NCBI GenBank assembly: GCA_000953695.1
Contig: LN554846.1
Span: 1,116,001 to 1,180,000, forward strand
Direction of reading: 5' to 3'
Length of the DNA: 64,000 bases
Origin: Aliivibrio wodanis
Lineage (GTDB): Bacteria; Pseudomonadota; Gammaproteobacteria; Enterobacterales; Vibrionaceae
The translations under genes and the position numbers were made by a program. How positions within the stretch are numbered: the first letter of the stretch is position 1; each line of letters begins with the position of its first letter. The notes under the pieces were generated by a model. That model was not told the origin of the DNA, searched no databases, and saw nothing but the letters and a program-made list of their open reading frames with translations. Shown piece by piece: positions 43,170 through 51,847 of this stretch.

Positions 43170-44203
43170 AATGTCTTCCCTGAAAGTGTAATTTGCCCTT
43201 CATTTGCATCAGAGCCTAACCAACTAGTCCACCCTAAGCAGCATTCATTACAGTGAGAGAGTCTTAATGGGCGAGGCTCTCCCTTTTTTAAATGAAGCTG
43301 AATATCGAAAGAAAGAGGGTCTTTTACTGTAAATTGCACTAATCGATTGAGAGTAATCCAATTAGGTTTATCGGTTAAAAATGAATGAAAATCTTTCCAC
43401 GTAAGTTGTTTTATGTGGATCCTAAATTTATTGGCACGATCAGGTACACGATCTCCTAAGACAGAATTATTACCGAGAGCTGAGTTACGTTGTCCTAATT
43501 CGCATCGTTGCTTTTCTGGTATATAGCAATGACGGAAGAGGCATTCTTCGATATATATATCAGCGTGTTGGAAGTAGTAACGTAACAGTGCCTCTATAGT
43601 GTTTGCCGAGCGTACTCGCTGGCAGAGCAAGCCTAAATAAGGGAATAGGCGAGGCCAATCTATTGTATTATCTTCTCTTAATTCTTGGCTTTTAAGACCA
43701 AGCAATGCAAATATATGTTGAGAAAAAGGGTCGTTAGCTCCTTCTCTGAATGCCGCATTATAGCGATATTTTTGCCATACATTGCGGATAAGCCGATGTA
43801 ATCTATGATGGAAAATATCTAAAAAAGGTTTAAGAATATTATTCTCATCTTGAGATAGATAATCGTTGTAATAATGCGGTAAGGGCGATGAGGCTCCAAT
43901 TAGTGACAGCATATTTAATGTCAAAGTTATTTTTGGTAAGCCGTCATAATGCGAATTTATGGTAATTGCTTGGATCTCTCTAGCGGCAAAACCTTGAGAT
44001 GGATTCGCGATAAATTGAATACGGTTATAAGCTTCATCATGAGAAATATCATAAGATTGAGCTAATTGATTACAGATATGATCAAGAGCTTTCATTAATG
44101 ATAAATGACCAATATCTTGAATAGTAATATCAATTGAAAGAGTTTGATCTATAGATAAATTGGGAGTCAAATAAGAGGTTGTTGCCCCATTCGTGGTAGC
44201 CAT
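43166..44203 (-). CDS. tssG: T6SS baseplate protein TssG (VasB)
   Basis: The 345-residue protein matches TssG/ImpH: NRIQFIANPSQGFAAREIQA, TLTLNMLSLIGASSPLPHYY, HHRLHRLIRNVWQKYRY and the C-terminal CNECCLGWTSWLG. It forms the baseplate wedge with TssF and TssE. The first 12 codons overlap the end of tssF by 37 bp, which argues for tight translational coupling. Confidence 0.95.
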   Translation of the reverse strand: MATTNGATTSYLTPNLSIDQTLSIDITIQDIGHLSLMKALDHICNQLAQSYDISHDEAYNRIQFIANPSQGFAAREIQAITINSHYDGLPKITLTLNMLSLIGASSPLPHYYNDYLSQDENNILKPFLDIFHHRLHRLIRNVWQKYRYNAAFREGANDPFSQHIFALLGLKSQELREDNTIDWPRLFPYLGLLCQRVRSANTIEALLRYYFQHADIYIEECLFRHCYIPEKQRCELGQRNSALGNNSVLGDRVPDRANKFRIHIKQLTWKDFHSFLTDKPNWITLNRLVQFTVKDPLSFDIQLHLKKGEPRPLRLSHCNECCLGWTSWLGSDANEGQITLSGKTL

Positions 44204-45918
44204 GAATAGTCGCCTCCATCAGTACTTGTTACGTTGAGTCGGTTGAACGAGTTCAGACTGGTATACAGTGATAAAAATTCATTAATCACCTCCGAGAATA
44301 AGTATAATTCGCCTTCACAGAGGAAGTGTTTACTATTTAGGTGCAAATGTGTATTCATTACTCTAACAGGAGAACCTTGATAGAGCATGTCTCCAGGCTT
44401 TGTATTTATATCATTAATGCCATCAATCAAGCGTTGGTGTTTTTTGCCTTTAGCATCATCTTGCTGTCCTGCAAAATCATAAGCTAATAGAATTCGTTTA
44501 AAGGCTTCTGGCTTAGTAAGTGAAAGGTAGTTGAGGGACATGTTTGAAATCAGTGACCATAACCCATCTTTTTCGATTGGCGGAGCATAACAAGGAGTGA
44601 CAGAGCGAATATTTGTAAAAGCTATTGCTCCTGTCGTATGTGATGTACTTTCAGTAATAGAATCAATAGGTAAACGTTGCGCTAATGCTCCATTACATGC
44701 ATTTACTGTTAATGATACCGTTATATTATTGGTAGAGTTGTATTGAGTACGAAATGATAAGTAAGTATCAAAATGTCCATTTACAATATTTTTTTCTTGC
44801 CTAATACTGTAATAATTTGAGTGATTATTAGCGTCATTATGTTCAAATGATTCAAAATGATAGAAGTTGATACGACCTTTTTGCCCAGGATTCCAACCAT
44901 GAACTTCTTCAATTGATAAAATAGTACTATTGTTATCGTTTAATGAGGCTGGAATTACTTTATATTGATCTTTACGATGATTTAATAAAAGAGGTTGAGT
45001 ATCTGTTTTAAAAGCATTCACAATAGGGGTGCAGAACAGCTCAGGCTGAACTCGACTTGCATAAAAAGGTTTGTGAGTAATATTAGCTAGGGTGAATTTT
45101 ATATCAATAAATTTACAGCCTTCACTAAACTGAGCTGGCCAAATAGGAAGTTCAGTTAAGTCAATGTAGTAATATTTTTCAGGGTAGCAAAAAAATTCTT
45201 GTATATGACGATAGCCTTCGAAAGTGTTAAGAGGATAGTCAAAAATAGCTTGTTCAGTTTCAAAACCAACGGTTCGAATACTCTCAATAGGGAATGTTGA
45301 ACGATTGATGAGGGATTTTTCAGCGTCTAATGCACAAAATTCGGCTTGAGTTGTCGTTGAACACAGCGCCATTATTAAAGAGAGGCAACTGGCTTTGTCA
45401 CCATTAAAATGAATTTTAAGTTTCTTCATATCCAATGAATGAAGATTAACCCCTGAAGCTAATTCGATTTGAAGTTGATATATCCCTCCATTACCATTAG
45501 CTGTAAATGAAGATGAATGAATTGCAATTGGATATATATCAACATCATAGCAGGTTTTGAATTGGCATTGTACGCCTTCTATTGCTTGGCTTAGTACTTC
45601 TGTTCCACGTGTGATAGTTGTTTTTTGTGTTAATCCTTCAGAAGGTGTTAACTTTAAGGTGCTCATTGCTGGTATAGCTTGAACATAATTCGGCCATATT
45701 AACCTCATCAAAGAGTGGGTTAACTCAGGAAGTTGATTGTCTAATCGTTGGTGCAAACGGCCAACTAAAAAAGCAAACCCTTCAAATAAGCGCTCAATAT
45801 CAGGGTCAAGCCCTTCTTGGGCAAGGAAAGGTGCTAGAGCTGGGTTCTCTTCTGAAAAGGACTTTCCAAGTTCACGTAAGGCAACTAATTCTGATTGATA
45901 ATATTGATTAAAACTCAT
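44167..45918 (-). CDS. tssF: T6SS baseplate protein TssF (VasA)
   Basis: The 583-residue protein begins with the TssF signature YQSELVALRELGKSFSEENP, continues DPDIERLFEGFAFLVGRLHQ and ends in FSEVINEFLSLYTSLNSFNR. It is the large wedge component that pairs with TssG. It overlaps tssE by 4 bp and tssG by 37 bp. Confidence 0.96.
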   Translation of the reverse strand: MSFNQYYQSELVALRELGKSFSEENPALAPFLAQEGLDPDIERLFEGFAFLVGRLHQRLDNQLPELTHSLMRLIWPNYVQAIPAMSTLKLTPSEGLTQKTTITRGTEVLSQAIEGVQCQFKTCYDVDIYPIAIHSSSFTANGNGGIYQLQIELASGVNLHSLDMKKLKIHFNGDKASCLSLIMALCSTTTQAEFCALDAEKSLINRSTFPIESIRTVGFETEQAIFDYPLNTFEGYRHIQEFFCYPEKYYYIDLTELPIWPAQFSEGCKFIDIKFTLANITHKPFYASRVQPELFCTPIVNAFKTDTQPLLLNHRKDQYKVIPASLNDNNSTILSIEEVHGWNPGQKGRINFYHFESFEHNDANNHSNYYSIRQEKNIVNGHFDTYLSFRTQYNSTNNITVSLTVNACNGALAQRLPIDSITESTSHTTGAIAFTNIRSVTPCYAPPIEKDGLWSLISNMSLNYLSLTKPEAFKRILLAYDFAGQQDDAKGKKHQRLIDGINDINTKPGDMLYQGSPVRVMNTHLHLNSKHFLCEGELYLFSEVINEFLSLYTSLNSFNRLNVTSTDGGDYSWLPRMGQQPLI

Positions 45919-46340
45919 GCAGCACCTTGAATATGATTATTGTTTAGCTTTCTATTCTTAGCATGTGTTTCTGTAGTAAATGAAATTGAAACCAATTGGC
46001 CATTTAATAAAATATCGCCTTGAATATCAAAATAGAGATGAAGCGGGCTATGGATATCCCCTAGATAATGAACTTTTATATTGGTAATTCGTGTTTCATA
46101 TTGTGTAATTACTCGTTCGACTTCTTTTTTAACATACATAATAGCGTCGTGGGGTGTCATATGGGACATATTGAGATCTGGTAACCCTAAGTCAGGACGG
46201 ATCAATGCAGCGCCTTGTCGAATTGATAGCAATTGAGTCACATGAGTATGAATAGAGTCAGTAATTGTCTGGGTATTTGATGCCAGATTATGTGATGTCG
46301 TTCCGGCTAATAGCCGTTCAAATAGTCTTTGTGATGACAT
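45915..46340 (-). CDS. tssE: T6SS gp25-like baseplate protein TssE
   Basis: The 141-residue protein matches phage T4 gp25 lysozyme-like proteins: LFERLLAG at the start, LLSIRQGAALIRPDLGLPDL, and VERVITQYETRITNIKVHYL. It nucleates sheath assembly on the baseplate. It is separated from tssC by a 115-bp gap containing a terminator-like hairpin. Confidence 0.94.
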   Translation of the reverse strand: MSSQRLFERLLAGTTSHNLASNTQTITDSIHTHVTQLLSIRQGAALIRPDLGLPDLNMSHMTPHDAIMYVKKEVERVITQYETRITNIKVHYLGDIHSPLHLYFDIQGDILLNGQLVSISFTTETHAKNRKLNNNHIQGAA

Positions 46341-46401
46341 TTGTTATTCCTCGAATAATTATGTATTTAAATTTCTTATGAAGTATCATTAAGTAATAAA
46401 A

Positions 46402-46449
46402 CTCCCCTGACTTACGTGTCTTTCATTCCATGTTGTAATTTCAGGGGAG
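46402..46449 (-). terminator. Intercistronic terminator-like hairpin between tssC and tssE
   Basis: CTCCCCTGA (46402-46410) and TCAGGGGAG (46441-46449) form a perfect 9-bp GC-rich stem. On the minus strand the stem is followed by TTTTATTACTT. A partial terminator here would make sheath proteins TssB/C more abundant than the baseplate proteins downstream. Confidence 0.65.
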
Positions 46450-46455
46450 GGTGAA

Positions 46456-47931
46456 TTATTCTTGGTCTAATTTACCGACTAAAGATAAAGTGAAATCTGA
46501 ACCCATATATTTAAAGTGTGGTCGAACTGATAAATTGACTTTATACCAGCCTGGATTTCCTTCTACGTCGGATACTTCAATATTTGCAGCTCTGAGAGGT
46601 CGACGGCTTCTTACCTCTGCTGGTGGATTTTCTTGATCTGCTATGAATTGTCGGATCCAACCATTTAATTCTTGCTCTAAATCTGTTCGCTCTTTCCAAC
46701 TGCCGATCTGCTCTCGCTGTAATACTTTTATATAGTGAGCTAAGCGACTGATGATAAATAGATAAGGAAGTTGAGTACCTAATCGATAATTAAGTTCAGC
46801 ACTTTTCCCTTCTTCTGAGTTACCAAAGAATTTCGTTTTTTGAACTGAGTTAGCAGAGAAAAAGGCCGCATTATCGGAACCTTTACGCATGGTTAATGCT
46901 ATGAAGCCCTCTTCGGCTAATTCATACTCACGACGATCTGAAACTAGGACCTCGGTTGGAATTTTAGTTTCTATATCGCCCATACTTTCAAAGTGATGAA
47001 GAGGTAAATCTTCAACTGCTCCACCTGATTGAGGACCTATAATGTTTGGGCACCAACGGAAATTAGCAAAGCTATCAGTAATGCGTGAAGCCATAGTAAA
47101 TGCAGTATTTCCCCATAAGTAATCTTCATGGGTAGTGGAGACATTTTCATGATAATTAAATGTTTTAACCGGATTTTCTTCAGGATCATAGGGCTGACGC
47201 AGTAAAAACCTTGGCAGTGTTAACCCGACAAAGCGCGAGTCTTCTTGTTCCCGAAAGCTTTGCCATTTTGTATATTGAGGGCTTTCAAAATGATCACTCA
47301 GATCTTTCAGATCAGGTAACCCTTCAAAAGAGTCTAATCCAAAGAATTTAGGTCCAGCTGCTGAAATAAATGGAGCGTGAGCCATTGCTGCTACTGAAGC
47401 CACATTTTGCAGGTTTTTAATATCGGGCGCAGAAGGGCTAAAATCATAATTACCAATAATAGCACCAACAGGTTGCCCACCAAATGTACCAAACTCATTA
47501 GTGTAGACGTGCTTATAGAGACCGGATTGGGTAATTTCTTCGGCATCTTCAAAGTCCTCTAATAAATCGGTTTTAGATACACTGATAACTTCAATCTTGA
47601 TATTTTCACGAAAATCAGTGCGGTCAACGAGAAGTTTTAACCCACGCCATGAAGACTCTAACTGTTGAAAAGAAGAGTGATGTAGGATTTCATCTACTTG
47701 CTTACTTAAACGTTGATCAATTTCAGTTAGCATTTTATCAATTAAAGCTTTTTTTACAGGCTCTTCTTGATTATGAGGTTTTAATAACTCTTCAATAAAA
47801 GCACTGACTCCTCGTTTTGCTATACCATAGGTTTCATCCTCTGGTGTAAGGTTAGTTTGTGCAACGATTTGATCAAGAAGGCCTACGGTGGTTTCACTTT
47901 GTGCTTCTTGTAATGTACTGGTCTCTGACAT
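46456..47931 (-). CDS. tssC: T6SS sheath large subunit TssC (VipB)
   Basis: The 491-residue protein matches TssC: LESSWRGLKLLVDRTDFREN, GGQPVGAIIGNYDFSPSAPD, PRFLLRQPYD, LPYLFIISRLAHYIKVLQRE and the C-terminal VRPHFKYMGSDFTLSLVGKL. With TssB it builds the contractile sheath. It starts 4 bp after the tssB stop. Confidence 0.97.
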   Translation of the reverse strand: MSETSTLQEAQSETTVGLLDQIVAQTNLTPEDETYGIAKRGVSAFIEELLKPHNQEEPVKKALIDKMLTEIDQRLSKQVDEILHHSSFQQLESSWRGLKLLVDRTDFRENIKIEVISVSKTDLLEDFEDAEEITQSGLYKHVYTNEFGTFGGQPVGAIIGNYDFSPSAPDIKNLQNVASVAAMAHAPFISAAGPKFFGLDSFEGLPDLKDLSDHFESPQYTKWQSFREQEDSRFVGLTLPRFLLRQPYDPEENPVKTFNYHENVSTTHEDYLWGNTAFTMASRITDSFANFRWCPNIIGPQSGGAVEDLPLHHFESMGDIETKIPTEVLVSDRREYELAEEGFIALTMRKGSDNAAFFSANSVQKTKFFGNSEEGKSAELNYRLGTQLPYLFIISRLAHYIKVLQREQIGSWKERTDLEQELNGWIRQFIADQENPPAEVRSRRPLRAANIEVSDVEGNPGWYKVNLSVRPHFKYMGSDFTLSLVGKLDQE

Positions 47932-47935
47932 TGGA

Positions 47936-48436
47936 TTACTCCTTCTCTGTTGCTAAGCCAAGTTCGTTTAAAAGTTTCTCACGTGCATTTTCATCTACTA
48001 AAGCGTCTTCAATGGCTTTTCTAAATGCAGGTACATTACCGAGTGGGCCCTTAAGAGAGACAAGAGCCTCTCTTAAATCCATTAAGCCTTTAAGTTCAGG
48101 AACTTGTTCAACAATACTTGCAGGATTAAAATCATTAATATTCTTAAAGGTAAGATTCACTGGTATTTCATCATTGCCTTTTTCATGATCCTGTAGCTGA
48201 TTTTTTACACTAAACTCAATATTAAGATTTTGTTTTTCGATAACATCATTAAAGTTATTTTTATCAACAGTGAAAGGCTTTCTGTCTTCGAGTTTTCGCT
48301 CATCATGTTGTTGAGTAAAATCACCAAGAACCATCACTTTTAGTGGCAACTCAAGTTCTTCTGTTGTGTCACCTGTTGCTGGTTTAAATGTCACATTTAC
48401 ACGCTCTTTTGGCGCTACAGATCCATCTTTTGACAT
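47936..48436 (-). CDS. tssB: T6SS sheath small subunit TssB (VipA)
   Basis: The 166-residue protein begins MSKDGSVAPKERVNVTFKPA and contains ELPLKVMVLGDFT, KLEDRKPFTVDKNNFNDVI and the C-terminal helical region. It forms heterodimers with TssC in the sheath and carries the helix recognised by ClpV-class partners. A good AGGAG lies upstream on the minus strand. Confidence 0.97.
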   Translation of the reverse strand: MSKDGSVAPKERVNVTFKPATGDTTEELELPLKVMVLGDFTQQHDERKLEDRKPFTVDKNNFNDVIEKQNLNIEFSVKNQLQDHEKGNDEIPVNLTFKNINDFNPASIVEQVPELKGLMDLREALVSLKGPLGNVPAFRKAIEDALVDENAREKLLNELGLATEKE

Positions 48437-48452
48437 GGGGTCTCCTAGTTTT

Positions 48453-50003
48453 TTAATTAAGAACTCGCATTGGATTTAAGCAACAGAGTCTTTCACGTAA
48501 CGTGGTAGTTAATTGATTGTTTTTTTCTTTGGAAGGCAACTTTTGTTGGCATGATAACCATAGTTCGAGTAACCGTTCTTCAAGTGAAGGATCCCAATGA
48601 GTTAGCACCTTGTGAGAATATTGAGAATCAAGCCAACCTAAAAGAGCACTTGCTAGATCGTATTTCTGTGCTTGCGATAACAATTTAGCCTGTGAAAATT
48701 GCCAAAAAAAAGCCTCTCGATTTGAGCGAGATTGATGGTGACCAATCACCAAAGGTTGTAATATCTCAGTGAGAGTCTTCTGGTTTAGTAATGATTGTGC
48801 ATTTTGTAATGCAAGATCCCATTCACTTTCAGTATTCTTTTCAATAATATTAATGTTCTCAGTGACTTTAGAGTAATCTTCTTGATAGCAATGCTCTTCT
48901 AGCCAAGACCTAGTTGTTGAAGTAGAGAATTCAGAATTATCATCAAATTTTAGGTGAGTAATTTCAGGTAGTTTTTTTATTAATAATGAAACTTGATCTA
49001 CAATACATTGAGCTGCATCATGATGGTTTAGTTCAATTAAGCTTTCCCAAGCCATAAAATGCCCATCGAGCCAAAAAGGTGATTTTGAGAGGCTTTCTTC
49101 AAGATTTATTAATAGCCCCACATGATCAGAGTCCGCTTTAAGTTTATTAAAGTGTTGCTTCCTTGTTTGAGGAACAGGTTTTAACATTGTGACATCGTTA
49201 CTATTACTTGCTGGAACTTGTGTGATAGTTAACCATGTTAATGTACGACTAAGTTGATATGCTTTCTCATTATTAATACGTTCAGTTAACCAATATTTTG
49301 AAAGTGAACGAGCGACATCTTGCAAGTGGCGTAAAGCTTTATTTGCCTCGCGGTCATTAGTAATTTCACTAGACGAAATTGATGTGCTTTCTTTTGTTGG
49401 TTCTATTTGTATTGGTTTATTATAATCGAGTAAATTTAAGGCTTCTTCTTTTGAACTATCCACTGATTTCAATCTTTTTTTATGACTTTTTACGTAGTTA
49501 ATAATAGATGAAATATTATCGGTGTTTTCATTAAAAATTTCATTTATTGAGTCGTCTAAAAGTATTAACATTTCAATAAAATCATTTGCTGATATAAGGT
49601 CGTTAATATTGTCTATGAAAGGTTTTACAATGTCGTTAAGTTTTTGAATAATTTGATTTATAGTCGAATATAAGTTTTTCTTTCTTGATGGATATATTTC
49701 AATATTATACTTACTGATGAAACCATTAATTATTGATACTAAGTGCAGTGGGTCAATAGGAAGTTGTCCCTTCTGAATTGATAATAGTATCCAATAAAGG
49801 TAACGATAGTCTTTGCTTTTATTTGATAGTAAATTCAATGATTTACTGTGAACTTCTTTCCAGTCAGTTTTACTGGTTGCAAATATGTCCGTTGATTTTT
49901 GAATTTCACTTTCAATGGATTCAAACTCAGGTTCATAAGTTAAATCTATGCCTAAGCGATCCTCTTCTGATATATCAGAAAGAATTAAGTTATAAGAAAA
50001 CAT
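48453..50003 (-). CDS. tssA: T6SS TssA-family protein (ImpA N-terminal domain)
   Basis: The 516-residue protein has the ImpA_N domain (GIDLTYEPEFESIESEIQKS, TDWKEVHSKSLNLLSNKSKD, YRYLYWILLSIQKGQ), a variable middle, and a VasJ-type C-terminal domain (ALRHLQDVARSLSKYWLTER; PFWLDGHFMAWESLIELNHH). TssA proteins prime or cap the growing tail. As the first gene it likely directly follows the operon promoter. AT-rich composition in the first 200 codons is higher than in the rest of the operon. Confidence 0.9.
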   Translation of the reverse strand: MFSYNLILSDISEEDRLGIDLTYEPEFESIESEIQKSTDIFATSKTDWKEVHSKSLNLLSNKSKDYRYLYWILLSIQKGQLPIDPLHLVSIINGFISKYNIEIYPSRKKNLYSTINQIIQKLNDIVKPFIDNINDLISANDFIEMLILLDDSINEIFNENTDNISSIINYVKSHKKRLKSVDSSKEEALNLLDYNKPIQIEPTKESTSISSSEITNDREANKALRHLQDVARSLSKYWLTERINNEKAYQLSRTLTWLTITQVPASNSNDVTMLKPVPQTRKQHFNKLKADSDHVGLLINLEESLSKSPFWLDGHFMAWESLIELNHHDAAQCIVDQVSLLIKKLPEITHLKFDDNSEFSTSTTRSWLEEHCYQEDYSKVTENINIIEKNTESEWDLALQNAQSLLNQKTLTEILQPLVIGHHQSRSNREAFFWQFSQAKLLSQAQKYDLASALLGWLDSQYSHKVLTHWDPSLEERLLELWLSCQQKLPSKEKNNQLTTTLRERLCCLNPMRVLN

Positions 50004-50214
50004 ATTTACCCTAGCTAAATGATGCTGTCATTTATTATTGATTTTTTTATTATTAAAAACCTATTTATGGATTAAAGAATAAGTCGGAAGATGTGATTAA
50101 GGAAGCGGAATAATTCGTGAAGGAAATTAATTGAGAAATAGATCTAAGTTTTAGTGTAAATAAAATAAATAGAACTATTTCTATAGAGATAGGAGTAATA
50201 AATCTGTTTCTATT

Positions 50215-50427
50215 TTAAGACAGGTGTCTTGTTTTTTTAAAATCATTTAGCACTATTTCTAAGGCTTTTATTACAGTATCTTTATCTACATTATTTTTTT
50301 CGAGTAGATAAATTAAATCCACTGCCAGTTTAATTTCATCAGGAGCATTATCTAACGGGCTAGGTGTAGTTATTTGTTCAACTTCAAGGGTTGCTTCGGC
50401 TTCAATGTGTTTAGAGTGCTTAATCAT
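50215..50427 (-). CDS. ybaM: DUF2496 protein (YbaM-like)
   Basis: This 70-residue protein contains PLDNAPDEIKLAVDLIYLLE, the signature of the short DUF2496 family (E. coli YbaM). Function is unknown. It overlaps the end of priC by 8 bp and follows it, the same pairing as in E. coli, which supports both calls. Confidence 0.85.
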   Translation of the reverse strand: MIKHSKHIEAEATLEVEQITTPSPLDNAPDEIKLAVDLIYLLEKNNVDKDTVIKALEIVLNDFKKTRHLS

Positions 50428-50971
50428 GTTGTTCTCTATAAGTAATTTGTTGTTCTAATCGTTTCATTGCATCTTTACAGCGCTGTAATCGTTTCTCTGT
50501 TGCAAGGAGTGTTTTTTGCAACTCTTGTTGCTGAGAAAAAGAGTGGCAATGATTAACAGAGTGCTCTTGTTCTCGAACCATTTGACTGAGTCGGCGCTCC
50601 CATTCTTGATGTTGAGCTAGATCTTGGTACATATCACTAATTGGTTTTTTATAACTGCCTTTTGGACGAGGTTCATTAGAGCGAATACGTTGAGTGGCAA
50701 CTTCACGTTGAACAGCTTCTATTTGGGCGATTAGCATTTGAGTTAAATACTCTGCACGTTGGCTGGTGAGGATCCCCGCTTTCTCTTCTCGCTGAATAGA
50801 AGCCAGTGTTGATTTAGTTTCGGTGATACAAGGCACAAGATAGCGACTACGACAGCCAAATAGACGTTCATCAAAAAGAGGCAAGCGTTGTTCGCCTCGA
50901 CGACGATCGATCTCTGCTGCTGTTTTACTTAACTGTTCAAGCATTATTTCAATAGAACTGAGGTTTATCAT
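50420..50971 (-). CDS. priC: Primosomal replication protein PriC
   Basis: The 183-residue protein is helical and basic, with FDERLFGCRSRYLVPCITET and LTSQRAEYLTQMLIAQIEAV typical of PriC (primosomal protein N''). It helps reload DnaB at stalled forks by binding SSB and DNA. Length is as expected, and the ybaM-like gene next to it conserves gene order with enterics. Confidence 0.88.
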   Translation of the reverse strand: MINLSSIEIMLEQLSKTAAEIDRRRGEQRLPLFDERLFGCRSRYLVPCITETKSTLASIQREEKAGILTSQRAEYLTQMLIAQIEAVQREVATQRIRSNEPRPKGSYKKPISDMYQDLAQHQEWERRLSQMVREQEHSVNHCHSFSQQQELQKTLLATEKRLQRCKDAMKRLEQQITYREQHD

Positions 50972-50998
50972 AGGAGCCTCGAAATGAATTCAGTAGGT

Positions 50999-51769
50999 TT
51001 AGAACCAAGCATCTAATGCTAATTTGACTGCTAAAATACAAACAACAGTGACAAATACAGGGCGAATAAACTTAGAGCCAAAACGAATTGCAGAGTGAGC
51101 ACCAATGAAAGCTCCCGCCATCAAGCAGATCCCCATTGTTAACCCTAATGCCCAGTTAATATGACCAAGAATGGCAAAGGTAACTAAAGAGGTAAAGTTA
51201 CTGGTGAAATTCATTGCTTTGGCTAATCCAGAAGCTAATAAAATATTTAGTCGATACATAGCCATGCTACTTACCGTCCAAAAAGCCCCAGTTCCGGGTC
51301 CAGCTACACCATCATAAAACCCTAATATTAAGCCTTGTATTGTCTGCTGTCTTTTTAGTTTAGGAGTTACTTCGGGTAACTGATTGTTTTCAGATGCAAT
51401 CTGAGTAGGCCAGATAGTATAAATAGCAGCACAAAGAATAACTAAAGGTAATCCTTTCTCTAGCCATTCAGTTGAAATGTAGTTCACTAATAATGTACCA
51501 AAGATTGCACCACAGAGAGTAGCAATAAAGGAGGCTTTCCAAAAGGTAGGATCAAACAGTTTCTTTTTAAAATAGGTTAAAGCAGCGGTTGATGATGCAA
51601 AAGTAGCAGCAAGCTTATTAGTGCCTAAAGCTATATGCGGTGGTAAACCAATTGATAGTAATGCGGGTACGGTTAGCATTCCACCTCCACCAGCAACAGC
51701 ATCAATAAATCCAGCAATAAAGGCAACTAATCCCAAAACAATCAGGGTACTAGGCTCAAGAAATTCCAT
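50999..51769 (-). CDS. TauE/SafE-family (TSUP) membrane permease, YfcA-like
   Basis: The 256-residue inner-membrane protein has about eight helices and the family motifs FIAGFIDAVAGGGGMLTVPA near the N-terminus and GFYDGVAGPGTGAFW in the second half. TSUP proteins move sulfur-containing or other organic anions across the membrane; the precise substrate is not known. The gene stands 27 bp from priC on the same strand and could be co-transcribed with it. Confidence 0.9.
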   Translation of the reverse strand: MEFLEPSTLIVLGLVAFIAGFIDAVAGGGGMLTVPALLSIGLPPHIALGTNKLAATFASSTAALTYFKKKLFDPTFWKASFIATLCGAIFGTLLVNYISTEWLEKGLPLVILCAAIYTIWPTQIASENNQLPEVTPKLKRQQTIQGLILGFYDGVAGPGTGAFWTVSSMAMYRLNILLASGLAKAMNFTSNFTSLVTFAILGHINWALGLTMGICLMAGAFIGAHSAIRFGSKFIRPVFVTVVCILAVKLALDAWF

Positions 51770-51847
51770 ATAAGCTCTTATTTATTATTAGTATAGTTTA
51801 GGGCAACAGACCCTAGTATCGTAATGTATGACCGTTAATAGCCACAC

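Noticed and set aside
50004-50214. Sigma-54 promoter upstream of tssA
   Set aside because: I looked for GG-N10-GC elements on the minus strand and found none that was convincing, so no RpoN control of this operon is claimed.
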